NCBI GenBank assembly: GCA_021325365.1
Contig: JAJPHF010000117.1
Span: 1 to 64,000 of the forward strand
Length of the DNA: 64,000 nt
Source of the DNA: Pseudomonadota bacterium
GTDB taxonomy: Bacteria > Chloroflexota > UBA6077 > JAJPHF01
Reading direction: 5' to 3'
Position numbers and translations under genes: made by a program. This document shows, piece by piece, positions 33,856 to 42,175 of the stretch. Within the stretch, counting starts at the first letter, position 1. The number at the start of each line of letters is the position of its first letter. The notes under the pieces were generated by a model that worked only from the letters and a program-made list of their open reading frames with translations, was not told the origin of the DNA and searched no databases.

Positions 33856-34089
33856 ATGAGCACGCGGCGGAAGCCGACGCTGAACGAGCGCGACGCCTTC
33901 ATGCTGAAGCTGATCGCCTTTCGTGCCGAGCTGCCGCCCCGCCAGCAGCGGATGCTGGATGCGATGGCGCTCGCCGCCTTCTGCGAGGAGCCGGACACCG
34001 AGCGCGTCCACGCCCTGCTCGGCCACCCTCACCTGCCCCACGCGCGCGACGATACACCCTGGATGAATCTCCTCAGTGGCGAGTACTGA
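33856..34089 (+). CDS. Small hypothetical protein
   Basis: A 77-residue protein rich in helix formers: RDAFMLKLIAFRAELPPRQQ, RMLDAMALAAFCEE and TPWMNLLSGEY. TAGGAG precedes the ATG. Its end overlaps the start of the next gene by 14 bp, which suggests a functional link. No family recognised. Confidence 0.65.
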   Translation: MSTRRKPTLNERDAFMLKLIAFRAELPPRQQRMLDAMALAAFCEEPDTERVHALLGHPHLPHARDDTPWMNLLSGEY

Positions 34090-34951
34090 GCACGGCCTGG
34101 CGGGCCCCGAGACGATGGCCTGGCGCATCAACGGCGAGATCGCCGGGCTGCTGGGCTGGGGCCGCGCGATCCTGCTGCAAGTCGCGCACCCGCTGGTCGC
34201 CGCGGGCGTGTCCGAGCACAGCCAGTTCGCCCACGACGCGCTCGGCCGCGCGCGGCGCCTGCGCCGCACGCTCGGCGCGATGCTGACGCTGACCTTCGGC
34301 AGCTACGACGAGGCCGTGGCCGTCGCGCGCCACATCGACGGCATCCACGGCCGTATCCGCGGCACGCTCGCTGCGCCGACGGGCACGCTGGCCGCCGGCA
34401 CCCCCTACTTCGCCCGCGACCCCGACCTGCTCCGCTGGGTCCACGCCACTTACGTCGATTCGGCGCTGCGGACGTACCTGCTCTACGTCGGGCCGCTGTC
34501 GCGCGCCGAGCAGGACCGCTACTGCGCCGAGACGACGGCCATCGAGCCGCTGCTGAACATTCCCGCGGGCTACTTGCCCCGCGACGTGGCCAGCCTGACC
34601 GCGTACCTGGACGCCATGCTGGCGAGCGGCCAGATCGCCGTGGGCGAGCCGGCGCGGCGCATCGCCCGCGAGCTGCTCGCGCCGCTCGGCCCGCCCGTCC
34701 TGCGCCCCCTGGAGGCCTTGCTCCAGCTCCCCATCGCCGGGCTGCTGCCGCCCGCCCTGCGCGCGGCCTACGGCCTCCCCTGGAGCCGCCGCCACGCGCG
34801 GGCGCTCCGCGCCTCCGCCGCCCTCACCCGTCGCCTGCGCCCCTACCTGCCCGCCGCTCTCTGCCGCTGGCCGCAAGCCCGCGCCGCCGAGCGCCGCGTG
34901 CGCGCGCTCCGCGCCGCTGAGTCATCCGAATCGCTGGGGGCGGCGCGGTAG
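34076..34951 (+). CDS. MpaB-like oxygenase (DUF2236)
   Basis: A 291-residue protein of the ER-bound oxygenase MpaB/latex-clearing-protein family. The N-terminal heme-site pattern is ILLQVAHPLVAAGVSEHSQF, with further matches at LTLTFGSYDEAVAVARHID, WVHATYVDSALRTYLLYVG and YCAETTAIEPLL. Relatives are heme oxygenases acting on polymers or lipids. The GTG start overlaps the upstream small gene. Confidence 0.8.
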   Translation: MASTEHGLAGPETMAWRINGEIAGLLGWGRAILLQVAHPLVAAGVSEHSQFAHDALGRARRLRRTLGAMLTLTFGSYDEAVAVARHIDGIHGRIRGTLAAPTGTLAAGTPYFARDPDLLRWVHATYVDSALRTYLLYVGPLSRAEQDRYCAETTAIEPLLNIPAGYLPRDVASLTAYLDAMLASGQIAVGEPARRIARELLAPLGPPVLRPLEALLQLPIAGLLPPALRAAYGLPWSRRHARALRASAALTRRLRPYLPAALCRWPQARAAERRVRALRAAESSESLGAAR

Positions 34952-35105
34952 TGATCAGCCGAGGTGCTGAGGCGCTCGCTGCCTGCGCGCTTCCCGAGCG
35001 CTGCGGCGCTTGTCGCGTACCAGCTTGCCAGGCGCTTCGCCACCTCGTTTGAGGCGCGGCGCTCCTCCCCGCGCGGCGCTCCTCGCCGACGCCGACGCGC
35101 GGCTA

Positions 35106-36051
35106 GCGTAGATTCCAAAGTTGCAACTCAAGCCACAAGTCGGACCACGCGGCGCGTCCAGGGTAAGCACCAGCGCTGGGCGAGTGCGGCGGAGCGGGCG
35201 CAAGGAAATCGCACGGCGGTGGAGCACCAAGGTGCCGAGGCCTAGAACCTGGATGGCGCGGCAAGCGGTCGGCTCGTGGATGAGAATCAGTCGGGTGTCA
35301 GCGGTGTGCAGCTACGGCCGATGGCGAGATTGCGGGCGAGCAAGCGGAAGGCGACCGCGACCGCCTTAGGATGAACCCGAGTGCTGACCAGATGATCCAG
35401 ATCATAGCCATTGACCAGTTCGTCGATCGTCTGCTCGACCCGCCAGCGCTGACGGTACAGGGCGGCCAGGTGCTGGGGGCCGAGCCCTTGGATGTTGGTC
35501 ACGTAGACCCAAGCGCCGCGGCCGTCGGCGCCCGAGCAGCCCTTCTCCGTCCGGTCCCGCCGGCCGCGCCCTCAGTAAGGCAAGTGGTGCGCGTCCAGCG
35601 CGGCCCAGATGCACGCAGGGCGCCGCGCCGGTTCGGCCCGGTAGGCGGCTTCGACGGCCCGCCGCACCGTCTGGGCGGGAAAATGGGCGAGACTGCGCCG
35701 CAGCGTTTCGGCCGTGGGCAACTCGGGCAAGCCCAGCAGGGTCGCCAGCAGTGGCTCTTCCAGGTGGGCGAGGTGGTAGGGGCGTCCACTGCCGTGCCAG
35801 GCGAGGACCAGCCACACCAGACTCAGCACCACCGTAGACAGGCTCCGTTCCGGGCGCCGGAGCCACTGCGCCAGGCCCAGAGCGCGAGTGTACGCCAACA
35901 GCTCAGCGAGCGGCACGACGTCGGTCGCCTGCGCGGGGACCAGCCCGCACGCTACACTGGTCATGACGATCGGGCATCCTTGAGTGTGGTGAGAGAACCC
36001 GAGGATACCCGATCTTCTTTGCGTCTGCAACCCAAGCGGTGGAATCTATGC
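35106..36051 (-). mobile_element. Defective IS4/ISH3-like insertion sequence
   Basis: Terminal inverted repeats GCGTAGATTCCA (35106-35117) and TGGAATCTATGC (36040-36051) match at 11 of 12 positions. CTA(G) flanks both ends (35103 and 36052), consistent with a 3-4 bp target duplication. The enclosed transposase is internally deleted and carries a stop. Length about 946 bp. Confidence 0.7.
35287..36030 (-). pseudogene. IS transposase, internal deletion plus nonsense codon
   Basis: The N-terminal half (from 36030) contains LSLVWLVLAWHGSGRPYHLA and ends WAALDAHHLPY, where the first catalytic Asp lies. A TGA stop then replaces what is normally a Trp codon (PYWGRGRRDR in relatives). The same frame continues GRGRRDRTEKGCSGADGRG, skips the usual middle with the second Asp, and resumes TNIQGLGPQHLAALYRQRWR, then VEQTIDELVNGYDLDHLVST with the catalytic Glu. 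It is therefore inactive through both a deletion and a nonsense mutation. Confidence 0.8.
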
Positions 36052-36082
36052 CTAGCCGCCGGGCAGCGTGCCCGGCGGCTAG
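36052..36082. terminator. Hairpin next to IS right end
   Basis: CTAGCCGCCGGGCA and TGCCCGGCGGCTAG are perfect 14-bp arms around GCG. It lies downstream of the Os1348-like gene and may terminate that operon. The IS target CTAG is its first four bases, so the IS entered the edge of the hairpin. Confidence 0.6.
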
Positions 36083-36104
36083 TGGTGGTGTGCTCGACAA
36101 TGGG

Positions 36105-36341
36105 TTAGGAGAATGGCCCCTGCGGGAACGCGTCGCCGGGCGCCGCTGGGTTGTCGACCTTGGTCACCCGTGCATCCAGCTCCATCTCCCCGATGCGACC
36201 CGGGTCGCTCAGAACGGCCGCCCGCTCGTCGGGCGTCAGGTCGTAGCCCGCCAGCGCGCCCGTCGGGTCGCTCTGCAGCCGTGCCCGGAACGCCTCGTCC
36301 GTGCTCGCTCGCTCGATCACCTGGTTCAAGGCCTCTGACAT
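36105..36341 (-). CDS. Os1348-like NHLP-clan small protein
   Basis: A 78-residue protein resembling the Os1348 family, which is related to nitrile-hydratase-type leader peptides of ribosomal natural products. It reads MSEALNQVIERASTDEAFR, LQSDPTGALAGYDLTPDE and MELDARVTKVDNP, then an 18-residue tail NPAAPGDAFPQGPFS. Most Chloroflexota members lack tail modification genes, and none is visible here, so it may be a free-standing regulatory or binding protein. AAGGAG lies 8 bp before the ATG. Last gene of the cupredoxin-NrtS unit. Confidence 0.7.
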   Translation of the reverse strand: MSEALNQVIERASTDEAFRARLQSDPTGALAGYDLTPDERAAVLSDPGRIGEMELDARVTKVDNPAAPGDAFPQGPFS

Positions 36342-36546
36342 CGCTGTGCTCCTTCACTAACGTCGCGCATCTCGCTCCGTCGACCATCTGTTAGCCGCTG
36401 GTACGGCCCGGTGCTCCGTGTCACTTCATGGGCTGTCCTCTCGTAGCGCTGAACGCTTACGGTAGGTCTACCAGCTATGTTAGCTGCAGGTCACGTACGG
36501 CTCGCGCTCGTGAGGGTGATCGCGGCCGTCGGCAACCCGGTGACGG

Positions 36547-36708
36547 CTACGGCGGCTCGACCTTCCCCATGTAGGTGGCAGTGTCCAAGTACGGCCACCA
36601 GACCCGGGCAAGCGTCGTGCCACTGAACCGCGTGTTGAACCAGTACCCTTCCACGGCGGCTTGCTCCCGGCCGCGACGACCAGAGCGTCCAGCATCGGCT
36701 GCAGCCAC
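36547..36708 (-). CDS. Possible 53-residue aromatic-rich peptide
   Basis: From the GTG at 36708 the frame has a basic start (GRSGRRGREQAA) and a Trp/Tyr-rich end: VEGYWFNTRFSGTTLARVWW, PYLDTATYMGKVEPP, stop. That composition is unusual for a random frame and looks like a true protein end. CGAGG precedes the GTG. It may instead be the last piece of a decayed gene. No family recognised. Confidence 0.3.
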   Translation of the reverse strand: MAAADAGRSGRRGREQAAVEGYWFNTRFSGTTLARVWWPYLDTATYMGKVEPP

Positions 36709-36767
36709 GAGCCTCGAGATCCGCGCCCCTTCGGCCGCTTACCTAACCGTACTTGGCGGTCCAGGCG

Positions 36768-37139
36768 CTACTGCCCCACCGCGCGGTCCAGCCGTGGTCG
36801 CACTCGGGTCGCGGCGAGTGCCCCGCTGGTCGAAACCAGGTACGGGACCAGGTAGGTGAGCCCCATCTTGGCAAGCACCGCGCCGGCAATCGCGCCGTGC
36901 AGCAAGACGTCGCCCTGATTGATCGCCGTAAGCGCCGTCCCGACGAGCGCTGCAGTCTTGAGCGCATTAAGGACGAGCGGCCGGTGGCGCAGGGCGCAGA
37001 GGCCGCACTTCACGATCGGACCGGTTGGCGTATCGAACCGATAGCAGCGGCGGGATGCCTCCGCCTGGCACGATGCGCACGGCGGCCGGGCCGGGGTCGT
37101 TGCTGCGGAGGCGTCCGCCGCCGTGGTCTGTGCGTACAC
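36768..37139 (-). CDS. NrtS-like membrane protein with Cys-rich N-terminus
   Basis: A 123-residue protein. The C-terminal half matches the small NrtS family annotated as nitrate/nitrite transporters: LKTAALVGTALTAINQGDVL, then AIAGAVLAKMGLTYLVPYLV, about two spans. The N-terminus has four cysteines (CASCQ and KCGLC, 28 residues apart) that could bind zinc. The GTG start directly abuts the upstream stop behind AGAGGAG. Transport function is taken from the family name and is weakly supported. Confidence 0.65.
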   Translation of the reverse strand: MYAQTTAADASAATTPARPPCASCQAEASRRCYRFDTPTGPIVKCGLCALRHRPLVLNALKTAALVGTALTAINQGDVLLHGAIAGAVLAKMGLTYLVPYLVSTSGALAATRVRPRLDRAVGQ

Positions 37140-37331
37140 TCATAATCTCCTCTCAGAGCGTAGCTGCGGCTGTAAGTGCTCTACTCCAGGACTCGGCACG
37201 CCGAACTCCTTGGCTTCGAGGTTTGCCAATATCTCCAGCTCCTGCGCGCCCTGACCGACGCGCGTTGCCTCGCCGGCCCCCTGACCTCGGTCGCGTTCCA
37301 CGTTAGCTCTCCTGCGGTCGCCGCCGGCCAT
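37140..37331 (-). CDS. 63-residue ORF between cupredoxin and NrtS
   Basis: The start overlaps the cupredoxin stop (TGATG) and the stop touches the next start (TGA-GTG), the spacing of translationally coupled genes. The sequence is hydrophilic: ANVERDRGQGAGEATRVGQ, then GAQELEILANLEAKEFGV. No homology recognised. It may only serve to carry ribosomes to nrtS. Confidence 0.4.
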   Translation of the reverse strand: MAGGDRRRANVERDRGQGAGEATRVGQGAQELEILANLEAKEFGVPSPGVEHLQPQLRSERRL

Positions 37332-37831
37332 CAGCCTTGCACGACCACGGTGGCCCGCATGAACGGATGAATCGAGCAGCCATAGGCATAGGTGCCCGGC
37401 TGGTCCAGCGTCAGGTTGTAGCTCTCACCGGGCGGGAGGCGCCCCGAGTCCCAGAGCCGGTCGGCGCTCGTCACGGTGTGCGGGACGGCGTCCGTGTTGG
37501 TCCAGGTGATCGTCTGGCCGGGCGTGATGGTGATGGTCGGCTCGAACGTCATGCCCGCGATGCGAGTATCCACGCTCGCTTGCGGCGCCACCGCCGCGAC
37601 GGGGCGCGAGGTCCCCGGCCCGCTCGTGGCGTTGAGCGTGTGTAGCGGCCGGGAGCGGCTAGCGGGGTCCCCGGGCTGCAGGACGATCTTCCGCTTGGGG
37701 CTCGCAGTGGCCGCGACGGTCGAGACGAGCCCGGTGCTGGGGAGGTGCGTTAAAGCTAGCCCTACGGCGAGCGCGCCTAGCACACCGAGTGCTAGGCGGG
37801 ACAACCGGGTGCGGGAAATCTGCAGTCTCAT
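37331..37831 (-). CDS. Plastocyanin-like cupredoxin
   Basis: A 166-residue exported blue-copper protein. Signal peptide LSRLALGVLGALAVGLALTH is followed by a linker and a cupredoxin fold: TITITPGQTITWTNTDAVPH (first His), then GTYAYGCSIHPFM with the Cys-His-Met ligands. It would carry one electron outside the membrane, or bind copper. CGAGGAGG lies upstream of the ATG at 37831. It leads the small-gene operon. Confidence 0.88.
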   Translation of the reverse strand: MRLQISRTRLSRLALGVLGALAVGLALTHLPSTGLVSTVAATASPKRKIVLQPGDPASRSRPLHTLNATSGPGTSRPVAAVAPQASVDTRIAGMTFEPTITITPGQTITWTNTDAVPHTVTSADRLWDSGRLPPGESYNLTLDQPGTYAYGCSIHPFMRATVVVQG

Positions 37832-38222
37832 GGGAAGCCTCCTCGCTACACTCGACCGATAGTGGGTTCGTGCCGGTGGACTGAGGAGCAAGCGTGTCCG
37901 TCTACCCATGAATACGCCGGCCGCTCGCGTATGGATGGGCCCGGATGGAGCCGGTGTCCCGTTCCGCTGGCCCCGCTGGCCCGGGCCCGTCAGCGGGGCC
38001 CACCATCCCGCATCGCGCGCGACCCGGCGAGAATGCTGGACGCAGGAAGCGACGACCGTGGGCGTGGGCAGCGGCGGGATCGCGCACGTCGTGCTGGCGC
38101 GCGCGTAGCTGCCCCGCCCGCGGCCACCAGCGCGCGGTGTCCGCCCGGTTGCTTGGCGAGCGGACCCGCGCCTACAATCGCTCTGACGCCGCCGCTGCGC
38201 TAGAGTATGGCGGGAGGTACGT
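37832..38222. other. Intergenic region, no gene seen
   Basis: A 391-bp divergent spacer between cupredoxin and the DUF433 gene. It is GC-rich with frames open on both strands, but none has homology or a ribosome-binding site. Its right end holds the promoter at 38149. Confidence 0.4.
38149..38178 (+). promoter_or_regulatory. Candidate promoter of toxin-antitoxin pair
   Basis: TTGCTT (38149-38154), an 18-bp spacer and TACAAT (38173-38178), 45 bp before the antitoxin start. Confidence 0.5.
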
Positions 38223-38444
38223 ATGCCCGAGCGAATCAGCGTTGATCCACAGATCTGTAGCGGCAAGCCCTGCATCAAGGGTACGCGCATCATGGTGCGA
38301 AATATTCTCGGTATGTTCGCCGGGGGATACACGCTCGAGCGAATTCTGCAGGAGTACCCTGAGCTGACGAGTGATGACGTGGTGGCTGCGCTACGATACG
38401 CCAGCGACGTGGTGGACGAGATGAAGGTCATCCCGTGTGCCTGA
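38223..38444 (+). CDS. DUF433 antitoxin
   Basis: A 73-residue winged-helix protein of the DUF433/VapB-like family: RISVDPQICSGKPCIKGTRI, then GGYTLERILQEYPELTSDDV. Members neutralise DUF5615 PIN-like toxins and probably repress their own promoter. GGGAGG precedes the ATG; it overlaps the toxin gene by 8 bp. Confidence 0.88.
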   Translation: MPERISVDPQICSGKPCIKGTRIMVRNILGMFAGGYTLERILQEYPELTSDDVVAALRYASDVVDEMKVIPCA

Positions 38445-38820
38445 TCGGCTCCGCGTTGTGCTCGACCAGAATTTGCCCATGAGTGTTGCCACCTGGCTGC
38501 GTCGGGTGAAGCCGGATTGGGCAATCTGGCATACAGCCGAGATTCGATTGGCAGGAGCCGAGGATTCGCGGATATTTCAGTGGGCGTGTGAGCATCAGGC
38601 CATAATTGTGACTTACGACGAAGACTTTGCCGATCAACGCACATACCCACTCGGTAGTCATTACGGTGTCGTACGGTTGCGGGTCTTTCCGACGACGGCG
38701 GAACAGACTCAGGCAGCGCTCGAGCGGTTGCTCGTGGTGGTCGGCGACGACGAGATGCGCGGCGCGCTGGTGGTCGTGGATCGCAGGCGTGTTCGTTTGC
38801 AGCCGCCACCTCGCACCTAG
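38437..38820 (+). CDS. DUF5615 (Mut7-C-like PIN) toxin
   Basis: A 127-residue PIN-domain-like protein: RLRVVLDQNLPMSVATWLRR (first acidic residue), GAEDSRIFQWACEHQAIIVT and TYDEDFADQRTYP (acidic pair). It likely acts as an RNase inhibited by the DUF433 partner. The GTG start overlaps the antitoxin stop. This pair is lower in GC than its neighbours, consistent with transfer. Confidence 0.85.
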   Translation: MPDRLRVVLDQNLPMSVATWLRRVKPDWAIWHTAEIRLAGAEDSRIFQWACEHQAIIVTYDEDFADQRTYPLGSHYGVVRLRVFPTTAEQTQAALERLLVVVGDDEMRGALVVVDRRRVRLQPPPRT

Positions 38821-38922
38821 TAGTGTCACCGGCACGGGTATACCGTACTGGTACGCGGGCGGTTTGGCGGCGAATCGACGAGCAGCGCGCGGATCGCATA
38901 CTCACGAGGAGGGGGCGACACG

Positions 38923-40155
38923 ATGATGATGCTGGAGGCGCCGGCCGAGAGCGCCTGGCGCGGGTACTCGCTGGCGGAGCGCGACCGGCGCTGGCAGGCG
39001 GTGCGCGCGAACGCCGCCCAGGCCGGTTTCGACGCGATCTTCGTGCCGCTCTGCGTCGATCCCCGCAACCTCAACCTGTCGCTCGAATCGTCCCACGGCG
39101 TCCGCTCGGACTGTCGCTACCTGACGCAGATGGAGAACGCCGCGTTCATCTTGCCCACCGATGGCCGGCCGCCCGTCGTCGTCAACGAGTCGGGGCGCGG
39201 CAACGCCTGGCTCCCCGAGGTGCGGCCCGTGGCGCGCGGCATGCGCGGCTCGTGGGCCGGCGCGATGGCCGACGCCCTGCTCGACCTCGGGCTGGAGCGC
39301 GCCCGCATCGGCGTGTCGGGACTCGGGCGCGGCAAGGTCACGCACACCCGCGCGCCCGACGGCGTGGTCAACCACAGCGCGTATGCCGAGGTGCTGCGGC
39401 GGCTGCCGCACGCGACGTTCGCCGACGCCACCGACGTGGTGGGCTTCGCTCGCTACGTCAAGGGCGACGAGGAGATCGCCTGCCTGCGACGGGGCGCGCT
39501 GATCTGTGAGGCCGGCATCGCGAAGATGATCGAGGTCGCGCGGCCGGGCCTGGACGAGGCGGTGTTCTACGCGCGGATCATGGGCCGACTGCTGGAGCTG
39601 GGCAGCGAGTACTACAACGTCGCGCTGACGATGGGCCAGATCGACGAGCCGCTGGTGCGCTACATCGACCCGCCGATCGGGCGCCGCCTGCGGCCGATGC
39701 AGCTCATCACGAACGAGGTCGATGCCGTTTGGGGCGGCCTGGTCGCCCAGGAGAACCAGCCGGTGCTGCTCGGGCCGATCCCCGACGCCTGGCAGCCCGT
39801 GATCGCGCTCCACGAAGAGATGTTCGCGGCGGGCCTGGAGCGCATGCGGCCGGGCACGCTGTTCGGCGACTTCATCGACTTCATCAACGGCTACGGCCAG
39901 CAGCGCGGCCTCGCCTCCGACCTGCTGATGCACGGCCGCGGCGTGGGCAACGATGGGCCGCTGCTCACCCCGCGCGACCGCGGCGACCGTATCCGCGACG
40001 TGCCGATCGTCGAGAACAACGTGTTCGTGTTCAAGCCGTTCGCGATGAGCGCCGACCGCCGCATCCAGTTCGTTTGGGGCGGCAACGTGCTCGTCACCGC
40101 GCGCGGCGGCGAGCGCCTGGCGTTCCGGCCCCACGGGCTGGTGTCGATCACCTAG
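38923..40155 (+). CDS. M24 pita-bread-fold protein 1, metal ligands missing
   Basis: A 410-residue creatinase/prolidase-type protein: a creatinase_N domain (about 1-150) then the M24 domain. Sites that hold metals in aminopeptidase P and prolidase are altered. The Asp-Asp pair reads LITNEVDAVWGGLVAQEN, the later Glu positions read FVFKPFAM and FVWGGNVLVT. The catalytic-type His survives in LLMHGRGVGNDGP. Creatinase also works without metals, so it may be a metal-free hydrolase. Tandem paralogue of the next gene. GAGGAGGG precedes the ATG. Confidence 0.8.
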   Translation: MMMLEAPAESAWRGYSLAERDRRWQAVRANAAQAGFDAIFVPLCVDPRNLNLSLESSHGVRSDCRYLTQMENAAFILPTDGRPPVVVNESGRGNAWLPEVRPVARGMRGSWAGAMADALLDLGLERARIGVSGLGRGKVTHTRAPDGVVNHSAYAEVLRRLPHATFADATDVVGFARYVKGDEEIACLRRGALICEAGIAKMIEVARPGLDEAVFYARIMGRLLELGSEYYNVALTMGQIDEPLVRYIDPPIGRRLRPMQLITNEVDAVWGGLVAQENQPVLLGPIPDAWQPVIALHEEMFAAGLERMRPGTLFGDFIDFINGYGQQRGLASDLLMHGRGVGNDGPLLTPRDRGDRIRDVPIVENNVFVFKPFAMSADRRIQFVWGGNVLVTARGGERLAFRPHGLVSIT

Positions 40156-40269
40156 CGATGGCGTGAGGGGGCATGGCGAGAGAGGGGCGGGAGAATCGGG
40201 CCAAGGCCTCCCACACCCCTCGGCAGGGGAGCCCCCTGCATCCCCGGGACCGGGGGCGGAGGAAGTGCG

Positions 40270-41442
40270 ATGAGAGCGGCGGCGGATAGCACCTGGCGCG
40301 GGTACTCGCTGGCGGAGCGCGACCGGCGCTGGCAGGCGGTGCGCGCGAACGCCGCCCAGGCCGGCCTGGACTGCGTGTTCGTGCCGCTGGGCAACGGCCT
40401 CGACGCGCGCTACCTGACGCAGATGTCGAACAGCATCGTCGTGCTGCCCACCGACGGCCGGCCGCCCCTGGTCTACGCCGATCGCGGCGCGCACAACGAT
40501 TGGGTCCCCGAGCCGCGCCCGGTCAACCGCGCCTGGGCCGGCGCGATGGTCGAGGCGCTCCAAGACGCCGGCATGGAGCGGGCGCGCATTGGCGTGGCGG
40601 GCCTTCGGGGCGGCACGGTGACCCACGTGCGCCAGTACGACGGCGTCGTCAACCACGTCTCGTACGCCGCGGTGCTGCGGCAACTGCCACACGCGACGTT
40701 CGCCGACGCCACTGACGTGGTGGGCTTCGCCCGCTACGTCAAGGGCGACGAGGAGATCGCCTGCCTGCGCGAGGCCGCGGCGATCGCCGAGCTGGGTATC
40801 GCGAAGATGGCCGCGGTGGCGCGGCCGGGCGTGGACGAGGCAGCGCTCTACGCGCGGGTAATGGAGACGCTGCTGGAGTGGGGCAGCGAGTACTACTACC
40901 TGGCGCTGGAGAGCGGCCCGATCGACGGCCCCCAGCCGCCGCGCCTGACGCAGCCGCCCATCGGCCGCCGATTGCAGCCCGGCACGCTGATCGACAACGA
41001 GACGAGCGCCGTCTGGGGAGGGATGCTGGCGCAGGAGGACCAGCCGATCCTGCTCGGCCCGGTCCCCGACGCCTGGCAGCCGGCGATTGCCCTCCAGCGC
41101 GAGCTGTTCGAGGCGGGGCTGGAGCGCCTGCGGCCGGGCACGACCTTCGGCGAGCTAGCCGACTTCGTGAGCGGCTACGGCGCGGCCCGCGGCCTGGAGA
41201 CGGCGATCCTGCTGCACGGGCGCGGCCTGGGCGACGACGGGCCGCTGCTCAGCCCGCGCGCGCCGGGCGAGCACGTGCGCGACCTGCGCATCGAGCGCGG
41301 CAACACCTTCGTCTGGAAGCCGACGGTCGCGGGGCCGGGCGGCTGGCGCCGCTTCGTCTGGGGCGGCGACGTGGTAATCACCGAGCGCGGCGGCGAGCGC
41401 CTCTTCGCCCGCCCGCACGGGATGGTGTCGATCGCCGAGTAA
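40270..41442 (+). CDS. M24 pita-bread-fold protein 2, metal ligands missing
   Basis: A 390-residue tandem copy of the preceding protein. 73 bp near the start (40292-40364) are identical to 38954-39026, and the stretch ending YVKGDEEIACLRE is also shared. The same substitutions occur: LIDNETSAVWGGMLAQEDQ, LLHGRGLGDDGP, TFVWKPTVAG and FVWGGDVVITERGG. Conservation of the altered residues in both copies argues for selection on a different active site rather than decay. GGAGGAAG precedes the ATG. Confidence 0.8.
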   Translation: MRAAADSTWRGYSLAERDRRWQAVRANAAQAGLDCVFVPLGNGLDARYLTQMSNSIVVLPTDGRPPLVYADRGAHNDWVPEPRPVNRAWAGAMVEALQDAGMERARIGVAGLRGGTVTHVRQYDGVVNHVSYAAVLRQLPHATFADATDVVGFARYVKGDEEIACLREAAAIAELGIAKMAAVARPGVDEAALYARVMETLLEWGSEYYYLALESGPIDGPQPPRLTQPPIGRRLQPGTLIDNETSAVWGGMLAQEDQPILLGPVPDAWQPAIALQRELFEAGLERLRPGTTFGELADFVSGYGAARGLETAILLHGRGLGDDGPLLSPRAPGEHVRDLRIERGNTFVWKPTVAGPGGWRRFVWGGDVVITERGGERLFARPHGMVSIAE

Positions 41443-41457
41443 CAGTTGGGGGGCGGC

Positions 41458-42087
41458 GTGGACTGGCAGCACATCATCGACTACACGGCCATGACGGGCA
41501 GCGGGGCGGCCAGTGGGGAGCCGGCGGCGGAGAGCGTACAGCGCCGGCTGGGACGGCTGGCCTACGAGCGCGTGCCGCGCCCGCAGCCGTTCTTCGCGGC
41601 CAGCCCGTCCGGCCGCGTCGCCTACGGCGAGACGGTGGCCGCCTTCCTCGTCGGCCTGCCGAACGCGGCGCTGCAGATGGCCGTGCGCTGCCTGGAGGTC
41701 GCCTTGCAGGAGCAGTATCAGGCGACCGTGCGCCGCGAGACGGACGGCGACCTGGCCGAGCTCATCCACTGGGCCGAGGGCCACCTCGCCGCGCGCGCGC
41801 CGCTCTTCCAGCGCTTCGAGGCGCTGCGCCACCTCGCCCACCGCCACCGCTCGGTAGACGAGCACGAGCTGCTCACCCCGCTCACCACCATCCGCGACGT
41901 GACCGGGCTCATCATGGAGTTCTACCCGCTGCCCGACGCCACCATCGTCCAAGCAATCAAGTGCCCGCTCTGCGGGGACACGCACACCTACTCGTTCTCG
42001 CGGCGCCAGTACTACCTGGGCAACATCGTCAGCCTCCACTGCGAGCGCAGCCGCATCGCCCACCCGTGGCTGATCGACTGGATCTAG
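41458..42087 (+). CDS. Hypothetical protein with C-terminal Cys/His motif
   Basis: A 209-residue protein, mostly helical (LPNAALQMAVRCLEVALQEQ, AELIHWAEGHLAARAPLFQR). A short C-terminal zinc-ribbon-like tail holds KCPLCGDTHTYSF and VSLHC. I chose the GTG at 41458, 15 bp after the M24 stop, because a G-rich ribosome-binding site precedes it; a TTG at 41446 is the longer option. Probably cotranscribed with the M24 pair. Function unknown. Confidence 0.65.
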   Translation: MDWQHIIDYTAMTGSGAASGEPAAESVQRRLGRLAYERVPRPQPFFAASPSGRVAYGETVAAFLVGLPNAALQMAVRCLEVALQEQYQATVRRETDGDLAELIHWAEGHLAARAPLFQRFEALRHLAHRHRSVDEHELLTPLTTIRDVTGLIMEFYPLPDATIVQAIKCPLCGDTHTYSFSRRQYYLGNIVSLHCERSRIAHPWLIDWI

Positions 42088-42175
42088 GCCCGCGTCCCGG
42101 ATAAGCTGCCTGGTGCTGCCTGCTCACAACGCCCAGCAATCCACCGGCGACCGACCACCACACGGGAGGCGAGCA

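Noticed and set aside
34952..35230. Short minus-strand frame before the insertion sequence
   Set aside because: It is Arg/Ala-rich with no motif and crosses the left IS end.
35572..35600. In-frame TGA in the transposase as a selenocysteine or Trp codon
   Set aside because: The gene also lacks its middle and second catalytic Asp, and other genes here use TGA as stop, so a nonsense mutation is simpler.
37331..38905. A 524-codon frame containing the cupredoxin
   Set aside because: Only the last 166 residues have signal-peptide and cupredoxin features, and they have their own strong start.
38954..40364. The identical 73 bp in the M24 pair as an assembly duplication
   Set aside because: The rest of the two genes differs throughout, so they are genuine paralogues.
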